This document shows, one piece after another, positions 59,108-64,000 of a DNA stretch of 64,000 nt. The stretch is taken from positions 1-64,000 of the forward strand of contig NZ_BMEB01000008.1 of the NCBI RefSeq assembly GCF_014636275.1, read 5' to 3'. This DNA is from Cellulomonas carbonis. Lineage in GTDB: Bacteria > Actinomycetota > Actinomycetes > Actinomycetales > Cellulomonadaceae. The notes under the pieces were generated by a model that saw nothing but the letters and a program-made list of their open reading frames with translations, had not been told where the DNA came from and did not search any database. Both the position numbers and the translations under genes were made by a program. How positions within the stretch are numbered: the first letter of the stretch is position 1; every line of letters starts with the position of its first letter.

Positions 59108-60388
59108 GTGACCTCCCCCGCCTCGCAGGACCCCGTCGCGCACGAGGGCCGCACCCTGCAGCGCCCGGGGTCCGTCGTCGTCGTCGGCGCGGGCCTCGCG
59201 GGTGCCGCGACCGTCGCCGCGCTGCGTGACCAGGGGTTCGACGGCCACGTGACGGTGCTCGGGGCCGAGGGGCTCGAACCCTACGACCGCCCGCCGCTGA
59301 GCAAGGAGCTGCTCGACCGGACCGCCCCGGCTCCGCTGCGCGACGAGGTGGGGGCCGACGTCGCCCTCGCGGACGACGTGCGGCTCGACGACGCGGCGAC
59401 CGGGCTCGACCTCGACGGCCCGCACCCCGCCGTCCGGACCGCCACCGGGGTCGTCGTCGCGGACGCCGTCGTGCTCGCGACGGGCGCGCACGCCGTCGTG
59501 CCGCCGACGTGGCGCGGTGCGCGGACGCTGCACACGTGGCGCGACGCGACCGGCCTGCGGGAGGCGCTGCGCGACGGGCCCGCCGGTCGCCGCCTCGTCG
59601 TCGTCGGCGCGGGGTGGATCGGCGCGGAGGTGGCGGGCGTCGCCGCGCGGGCCGGCGTGGACGTCACGGTCGTCGAGGCGGCGACGGCGCCCCTCGCGGC
59701 GGCGCTCGGCCCGGCCGTCGGGTCCTGGACGGTGCCCTGGTACGACGCGGCCGGCGTGCGGCTGCTCACGGGGGTCCGCGTCGCTGCGGTCGAGCCCGGA
59801 CAGGTCCTGCTCGACGACGGGACGTCGCTGCCCGCCGACGTCGTGCTCGTCGCGGTCGGCGCGCGGCCCTCGTCGGGCTGGCTCTCGGGCGCCCTGCCCC
59901 TCGAGCCGGACGGCTCCCTCGCGGTCGACGACGCGTTCCGCGTGCTCGGCACCGACGCGCCGGTCGTGGCGGTCGGCGACCTGGCGGTGCGCACGTCGCC
60001 GCGGCACGGCGTCGTCCCGGGGGGCCACTGGGACGGTGCGCTGCGCGGCCCGTCGGTCGCGGTGCGGCGTCTGCTCGGCGGCGTGCCCGCCTCCGCGGAC
60101 GACCTCACGCCGTACGTGTTCTCGACACAGCTCGGCCACGAGCTCGCGCTGCACGGCCACCCCGCGACCGACGACGACGTCGTCGTGCGCGGCGACGTCG
60201 CGGGCGCGGTGACGGCGCTGTGGTTCCGGCCCGGCACCGACCGGCTCAGCGCCGTGCTGTCCGTCGACCGCCCGCGCGACGTCGCGGCGGCGCGGCGGCT
60301 CTTCACCGGACCGGACCTGCCCGTGCTGGACCGGACGCGCGCGGGCGACCCGGACGTGCCGCTCAAGGCCGCGGTGCTCGCGGGCTGA
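59108..60388 (+). CDS. FAD-dependent NAD(P)H oxidoreductase (ferredoxin reductase type)
   Basis: The 426-residue enzyme has an N-terminal FAD motif VVVVGAGLAGAATVAAL, YDRPPLSKELL, an internal LATGAHAVVPP, and a second nucleotide site RLVVVGAGWIGAEVAGVAARAG. VVAVGDLAV follows, then a C-terminal reductase dimerisation domain. This is the layout of ferredoxin/rubredoxin/putidaredoxin reductases. No ferredoxin is encoded nearby, so its partner is unknown. The GTG is supported by TACCGT six bases upstream. Confidence 0.88.
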   Translation: MTSPASQDPVAHEGRTLQRPGSVVVVGAGLAGAATVAALRDQGFDGHVTVLGAEGLEPYDRPPLSKELLDRTAPAPLRDEVGADVALADDVRLDDAATGLDLDGPHPAVRTATGVVVADAVVLATGAHAVVPPTWRGARTLHTWRDATGLREALRDGPAGRRLVVVGAGWIGAEVAGVAARAGVDVTVVEAATAPLAAALGPAVGSWTVPWYDAAGVRLLTGVRVAAVEPGQVLLDDGTSLPADVVLVAVGARPSSGWLSGALPLEPDGSLAVDDAFRVLGTDAPVVAVGDLAVRTSPRHGVVPGGHWDGALRGPSVAVRRLLGGVPASADDLTPYVFSTQLGHELALHGHPATDDDVVVRGDVAGAVTALWFRPGTDRLSAVLSVDRPRDVAAARRLFTGPDLPVLDRTRAGDPDVPLKAAVLAG

Positions 60389-60392
60389 CCCG

Positions 60393-60433
60393 GCGGGGCC
60401 GGGTGGGCGCTCAGTGCGCCCACCCGGCCCCGC
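60393..60433. terminator. Bidirectional terminator between the oxidoreductase and purH
   Basis: An 18-bp stem (GCGGGGCCGGGTGGGCGC and complement) over TCAGT begins 4 bp after the oxidoreductase stop and ends 6 bp before the purH stop. Confidence 0.88.
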
Positions 60434-60439
60434 GCGCGC

Positions 60440-62113
60440 TCAGTGCGCGAAGTGGCGCGTCCCCGTGAGGTACATCGTCACGCCGGCCGCACGCGCCGCC
60501 GCGACGACCTCCTCGTCGCGGACGGACCCGCCCGGTTGGACGATCGCACGCACGCCCGCGTCGAGCAGCACCTGGAGACCGTCGGCGAACGGGAAGAAGG
60601 CGTCCGAGGCCGCGACGGCCCCGCGTGCGCGCTCGACGTCACCGGTGTTGGCGCGCTCGACCGCGAGGCGGCACGAGTCGACCCGGTTCACCTGACCCAT
60701 CCCGACCCCGACGGAGGCCCCGTCGCGCGCGAGCAGGATCGCGTTCGACTTCACGGCGCGCACCGCACGCCACGCGAAGGCGAGGTCCGCGAGCGTCGCG
60801 TCGTCGGCGGGCTCGCCCGCGGCGAGCGTCCAGCGCGTCGGGTCGTCGCCGCCCGCCGCACCCTCGGGACCGCCGTCGAGCTCGGCGTCGACCCGGTCGA
60901 CCGACTGGACGAGCAGCCCGCCCGAGATGGGCCGCAGCTCGACGCCGCCGCCCGGTGCCCCGTCGACGACGAGCAGCCGCACGTTCTTCTTGGCGCTCAG
61001 CACCTCGAGCGCGTCGTCCTCGAAGCCGGGCGCGACGACGACCTCGGTGAACACCGGCGCGACCTGCTCGGCCATCGCGCGCGTCACGACGCGGTTGGCC
61101 GCGATCACGCCCCCGAACGCCGAGACCGGGTCGCACGCGTGCGCCTTGGCGTGCGCGTCGGCGACGTCCGCGCCGACCGCGATGCCGCACGGGTTGGCGT
61201 GCTTGATGATCGCGACCGCCGGCTCGGCGTGGTCGTGCGCGGCACGCCACGCGGCGTCGGCGTCGACGTAGTTGTTGTAGCTCATGGCCTTGCCGTGCAG
61301 CTGCGTCCCCTGCGCGAGGCCCGTGCTGCCGTACCCGGCGGTGTAGAGCGCCGCGCGCTGGTGCGGGTTCTCGCCGTACCGGAGCACGTCCGCGCGGTCC
61401 CAGGTGGCGCCGATCCACGCCGGGAACCCGGTGGCGACCATGCCGTCGGGCGTCTCGACCTCGTCCGTCGGCGACAGCACGTTGCCGATCCAGGACGCGA
61501 CCGCGACGTCGTACGTCGCGGTGTGCACGAACGCCTGGGCCGCGAGAGCGCGCCGCTGCGCGAGCGTGAAGCCGCCGCGCCGCACCGCGTCCGCGACGTC
61601 GTCGTAGCGCGCGGGGTCGACGACGACGGCGACGCTCGGGTGGTTCTTCGCCGCGGCGCGGACCATCGACGGCCCACCGATGTCGATCTGCTCGACGCAC
61701 TCGTCGGGCGTCGCACCCGACGCCACGGTGTCGACGAACGGGTACAGGTTGACCACCACGAGCTCGAACGCCGCGACGCCGAGCGCCTCGAGCTGCGCGA
61801 CGTGCTCGGGGCGCCGCGTGTCCGCCAGGATCCCCGCGTGCACGCGGGGGTGCAGCGTCTTCACGCGGCCGTCGAGGCACTCGGGGAAGCCCGTGAGCTC
61901 CTCGACGGGCGTCACGGGCAGGTCCGCCGCGGCGATCCGCGCGGCCGTCGACCCCGTCGAGACGAGCTCGACGCCGGCCGTGTGCAGCGCGTGGGCGAGG
62001 TCCTCCAGGCCCGTCTTGTCGTAGACGCTCAGCAGCGCCCGGCGGACCGGGCGGCGCGTCGCGTCCGCGGACGCGTCGTCGACGAGGGGAAGGGTGGGCA
62101 GGTCGTGGGACAT
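60440..62113 (-). CDS. purH: Bifunctional AICAR transformylase/IMP cyclohydrolase
   Basis: The 557-residue enzyme performs the last two steps of IMP synthesis. The N-terminal MGS-like cyclohydrolase domain has [35 protein letters not shown] and the VVNLYPF loop. The transformylase domain has [34 protein letters not shown] with the catalytic Lys-His, and [10 protein letters not shown]. It consumes 10-formyl-THF. GGAG lies six bases before the ATG, downstream of a ZTP riboswitch. It follows purN, whose product also uses formyl-THF. Confidence 0.96.
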   Translation of the reverse strand: MSHDLPTLPLVDDASADATRRPVRRALLSVYDKTGLEDLAHALHTAGVELVSTGSTAARIAAADLPVTPVEELTGFPECLDGRVKTLHPRVHAGILADTRRPEHVAQLEALGVAAFELVVVNLYPFVDTVASGATPDECVEQIDIGGPSMVRAAAKNHPSVAVVVDPARYDDVADAVRRGGFTLAQRRALAAQAFVHTATYDVAVASWIGNVLSPTDEVETPDGMVATGFPAWIGATWDRADVLRYGENPHQRAALYTAGYGSTGLAQGTQLHGKAMSYNNYVDADAAWRAAHDHAEPAVAIIKHANPCGIAVGADVADAHAKAHACDPVSAFGGVIAANRVVTRAMAEQVAPVFTEVVVAPGFEDDALEVLSAKKNVRLLVVDGAPGGGVELRPISGGLLVQSVDRVDAELDGGPEGAAGGDDPTRWTLAAGEPADDATLADLAFAWRAVRAVKSNAILLARDGASVGVGMGQVNRVDSCRLAVERANTGDVERARGAVAASDAFFPFADGLQVLLDAGVRAIVQPGGSVRDEEVVAAARAAGVTMYLTGTRHFAH

Positions 62114-62123
62114 GCGCGCTCCA

Positions 62124-62163
62124 TGGGTCGGCTGCGCGGGCTCGTGCCCGCTCGGGGGACCCA
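62124..62163 (-). promoter_or_regulatory. Expression-platform hairpin of the purH riboswitch
   Basis: Between aptamer and ribosome site, TGGGTC pairs with GACCCA and, inside, GCGGGC with GCCCGC over four bases. The TGGGTC arm repeats the conserved CCTGGGT of the aptamer just upstream, so the two copies could compete. The hairpin ends next to GGAG, favouring control of translation. Confidence 0.5.
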
Positions 62164-62240
62164 GGCACCCAGGCGGGCGGTGCGCTGCAGGGGACTGCGG
62201 CCGCTCCCCGGTGGTCTGTTCCACCTCACGCCAGTCACGG
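62164..62240 (-). promoter_or_regulatory. ZTP (pfl) riboswitch upstream of purH
   Basis: Minus-strand blocks in order: GTGACTGGCG (62238-62229), GAGGTGGA, ACCACCGGGGAGCGGC, a variable loop, and CCGCCTGGGTG (62176-62166). They match the ZTP aptamer core better than the glyA copy. It senses ZTP/ZMP, which accumulate when the PurH transformylase lacks 10-formyl-THF, so it reports directly on the substrate of the gene it controls. Confidence 0.9.
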
Positions 62241-62249
62241 CCGCGGCCG

Positions 62250-62255
62250 AGTCTA
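62250..62255 (-). promoter_or_regulatory. -10 hexamer TAGACT of purH, overlapping the purN stop codon
   Basis: The TAG of TAGACT (62255-62250) is the purN stop codon. Initiation about seven bases later would start the RNA a few bases before the ZTP aptamer. Confidence 0.6.
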
Positions 62256-62903
62256 GCCGCGCCCGAACCGCACGCGCCGCCCGTCGACCAGCAGCCCCTC
62301 GCGCGCGGCACGGCCGACGACGTCGACGAGCAGCCGCCGCTCCTCGACCTTGATGCGCTCGTGCAGCGTGGCCTCGTCGTCGTCGTCCGCGACCTCGACC
62401 GCACGCTGCGCGATGATCGGACCCGTGTCGACGCCGCTGTCGACGAGGTGCACGGTGCACCCGGTCACGCGGACGCCGTGCGCGAGCGCGTCCCGGACGC
62501 CGTGCGCGCCCGGGAAGGACGGCGAGAGCGCGGGGTGCGTGTTGACGACGCGCCCGCCCCAGCGGTCGAGCACGGGGGCGCCGAGCAGCCGCATGAAGCC
62601 CGCGAGGACGACCCACGCCGGCTCGAAGCTCGCGACGGTCCGCGCGACCGCGCGGTCCCAGGCCTCCCGGTCCGGGAAGTCGGCGGGCGCGACCACCGCG
62701 GTCGCGACGCCCGCGTCGCGCGCGATGTCGAGCCCGCCCGCGGTCGGGCGGTCGCTGACCACACCGACGACGCGCGCACCGTACGCGGGGTCGGCGTGCG
62801 CGGTGAGGAGCGCGGCGAGGTTCGAGCCGCCGCCGGAGACCAGGACGACGACCCGACCACCCGGCGGGACGACGGCGGGCGTCGGGGCGGCGGGAGTCGG
62901 CAC
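62253..62903 (-). CDS. purN: Phosphoribosylglycinamide formyltransferase
   Basis: A 216-residue GAR transformylase: [42 protein letters not shown], the active site [15 protein letters not shown] with Asn and His, and [13 protein letters not shown] with the catalytic Asp. It adds the first formyl group in purine synthesis. The 15-residue Pro/Ala N-terminus is followed directly by the fold. The GTG has TAGGGT (62915-62910) exactly six bases upstream, a leaderless arrangement. DUF6350-purN-purH is a common actinobacterial order; here an inward-facing membrane gene separates the first two. Confidence 0.95.
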   Translation of the reverse strand: MPTPAAPTPAVVPPGGRVVVLVSGGGSNLAALLTAHADPAYGARVVGVVSDRPTAGGLDIARDAGVATAVVAPADFPDREAWDRAVARTVASFEPAWVVLAGFMRLLGAPVLDRWGGRVVNTHPALSPSFPGAHGVRDALAHGVRVTGCTVHLVDSGVDTGPIIAQRAVEVADDDDEATLHERIKVEERRLLVDVVGRAAREGLLVDGRRVRFGRG

Positions 62904-62967
62904 GGGGTGACCCTAGCCGGGCGGATGGGACACTGGGAGGGCTCGTCCACCGACCGCAGGAGCCTCG

Positions 62968-63549
62968 TTGAGCAACCCGTACGCGCCACCTCCGGGCGAC
63001 GCGCCGCCGCGCGGGGAGCGCGGTTCGTCGACGCGCCAGGGCCCGACCGGGCACCCGGCCCAGGGGCGGGCGCCCGACGGGCAGCCGACCCCGGGGCACG
63101 GCCCGCACGGTCGCCCGCCCACGGCCACGCGGCAGCCCCCACGCACACCGCCCGACCCGGCCGCCGTCGAGGCGCTGTCGCGCCGCACGGGGCACGTGCT
63201 CGCCTTCCTCGTCGCGACGCTCCTGGTCACGATGATGCCGTTCCCCGTCCAGGTCGCGGCGGGCCTCTTCGCGCTCGGGGCGCTGGTGGCCGGTGCCCGC
63301 GCGGTCGTCCTCGCCTGGCGGGCCGGCGTCCGCACGCCCGCCCTCGGCGCCCTCGCAGGGCTCGTCCTCCTCGCGGGCGTCATGGTGCTGTCGTTCGCGA
63401 CCATGGTGGCCTTCTGGCCAGCGCAGCAGGCGAACGCCGAGTGCGTGCGCCTCGCCGTCACGACGTCGGCGCGCGAGGCGTGCGCCGAGCAGCTCCAGCG
63501 CGACGTCGAGGACGTGCTCGAGGGCGTGCTCGCCCCCGCCGGGCGCTGA
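62968..63549 (+). CDS. Uncharacterised membrane protein with Pro-rich N-terminus
   Basis: A 193-residue protein beginning at a TTG with AGGAG five bases upstream (SNPYAPPPGD start, common among actinobacterial membrane proteins). The first 70 residues are Pro/Gly/Arg-rich and disordered. Three spans follow (about 77-95, 98-118 and 127-150), with a short C-terminal tail containing two Cys. I do not recognise the family. It is divergent from purN with a 64-bp gap and convergent with the DUF6350 gene. Confidence 0.65.
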   Translation: MSNPYAPPPGDAPPRGERGSSTRQGPTGHPAQGRAPDGQPTPGHGPHGRPPTATRQPPRTPPDPAAVEALSRRTGHVLAFLVATLLVTMMPFPVQVAAGLFALGALVAGARAVVLAWRAGVRTPALGALAGLVLLAGVMVLSFATMVAFWPAQQANAECVRLAVTTSAREACAEQLQRDVEDVLEGVLAPAGR

Positions 63550-63584
63550 CCGCCCGTCCGGGAGGGACGTGGGCCGGTGGCCCG

Positions 63585-64000
63585 TCAGGACGTCCGCCCG
63601 GCCGGTCCGGCGGGCTCGTCGTCGGCGGGCGCCGGGGTGGGGACCGACACCTCCACGAGCGACCCGACCTCGTCCGCGGGCGCAAGGCCCGCCGGACGGA
63701 CCGTGCCGCCGCCGGGCCCCGCGGTCCCGCCGCGGGTCGCGGCCGTCGTCCGGAGGCCCGCGGCGCGTGCTCGGACGGCCGCCCGGAGCGGACGGTCGAG
63801 CGGGAGGACGACCAGCAGCAGACCCGCGAGCGCCAAGAGCGTGACCGACGCGCCGACGAGCGCGGGCGACCCGCCCACGACGGCGAGACGCCCCGGCCCC
63901 GCGGCACCCGCGCCGAGCGCGGTGAGCACCGCCGCGAGGACGCCCGCGCTCGCCGCGGCGGACACCGCCGTCACCGACCCGTGCCAGGCCCTCGTCGGAC
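63585..64000 (-). CDS. C-terminal part of a DUF6350-like membrane protein, cut by the window edge
   Basis: An open frame runs from the right edge to a stop at 63585 (about 137 residues). It holds TRAWHGSVTAV near the edge, two hydrophobic spans (VLAAVLTALGAG and LVGASVTLLALAGLLLVVLP regions), and an Ala/Thr/Pro-rich tail. The segment and its position upstream of purN-purH fit DUF6350 (PerM-like cell-division membrane proteins), whose full length is about 400 residues or more. A GTG at 63974 could instead start a short protein. Family assignment is moderate. Confidence 0.55.
   Translation of the reverse strand, partial: PTRAWHGSVTAVSAAASAGVLAAVLTALGAGAAGPGRLAVVGGSPALVGASVTLLALAGLLLVVLPLDRPLRAAVRARAAGLRTTAATRGGTAGPGGGTVRPAGLAPADEVGSLVEVSVPTPAPADDEPAGPAGRTS

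Overview
The window is very GC-rich (roughly three quarters G+C), with GTG and TTG starts, GTGA/ATGA overlaps inside operons, mycothiol-type enzyme families and actinobacterial DUFs (DUF3107, DUF3152, DUF3017, DUF6350, DUF427). This points to a high-GC actinobacterium. The secreted X25-bearing glucanases, xylose-type importer and gene neighbourhoods fit a Cellulomonas-like member of the Micrococcales; the genus is inference. The window looks like ordinary chromosome: I see no insertion sequence, prophage, CRISPR array, rRNA or tRNA.

Layout. 1-7.8 kb: a truncated gene end, a secreted choice-of-anchor I protein, a DUF3152 metalloprotease-like protein, a TetR regulator, DUF3107, a ferritin-like protein and a DEAD-box helicase. 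7.2-17.3 kb: a membrane protein, MarC and a PHP phosphoesterase, aminopeptidase P, a general stress protein facing an MgtE_N/CBS plus DUF1003 pair, a membrane diguanylate cyclase, a DinB/mycothiol enzyme and the Mrp Fe-S carrier. 17.4-20.8 kb: a DeoR-galT-galK Leloir operon. 20.8-24.5 kb: a secreted protein, DUF427, a PRC/DUF2382 stress protein and an RsbW-like ATPase. 24.7-33.1 kb: two MacAB-like ABC efflux operons, one led by a lipoprotein, on either side of an ArsR-like regulator. 33.2-41.2 kb: MscS, an MFS exporter, exonuclease III, and a one-carbon group (glyA-folD behind a ZTP riboswitch, GNAT, purU). 41.3-45.6 kb: a ROK-regulated xylose-type ABC importer. 45.7-54.8 kb: a secreted type I pullulanase and a secreted alpha-amylase. 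55-64 kb: DUF167, a P-loop protein, icd-mdh, DUF3017, an FAD oxidoreductase, purN and purH with a second ZTP riboswitch, and the end of a DUF6350 gene.

How the genes work together. The amylase and pullulanase debranch and hydrolyse starch outside the cell, the Leloir pair and the xylose importer add other sugars, and icd-mdh lies in the TCA cycle. glyA, folD, purU, purN and purH all handle one-carbon folates or purine synthesis. Two of their transcription units carry ZTP (pfl) aptamers, so ZTP, the signal of 10-formyl-THF shortage, should control both.

Most notable observations. (1) About twenty promoter-proximal genes have a -10-like hexamer ending 6-8 nt before the start codon, the signature of leaderless transcripts; this also corrects several starts. 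(2) DUF3017 and the FAD oxidoreductase are divergent, 23 bp apart, and their two -10 hexamers share one TA step. (3) A three-module cassette is present in both glucanases, and in the amylase it splits the C-terminal sandwich domain of the enzyme. (4) Helically phased TTGCA repeats and a TTGC/GCAA operator over the -35 lie upstream of the amylase.
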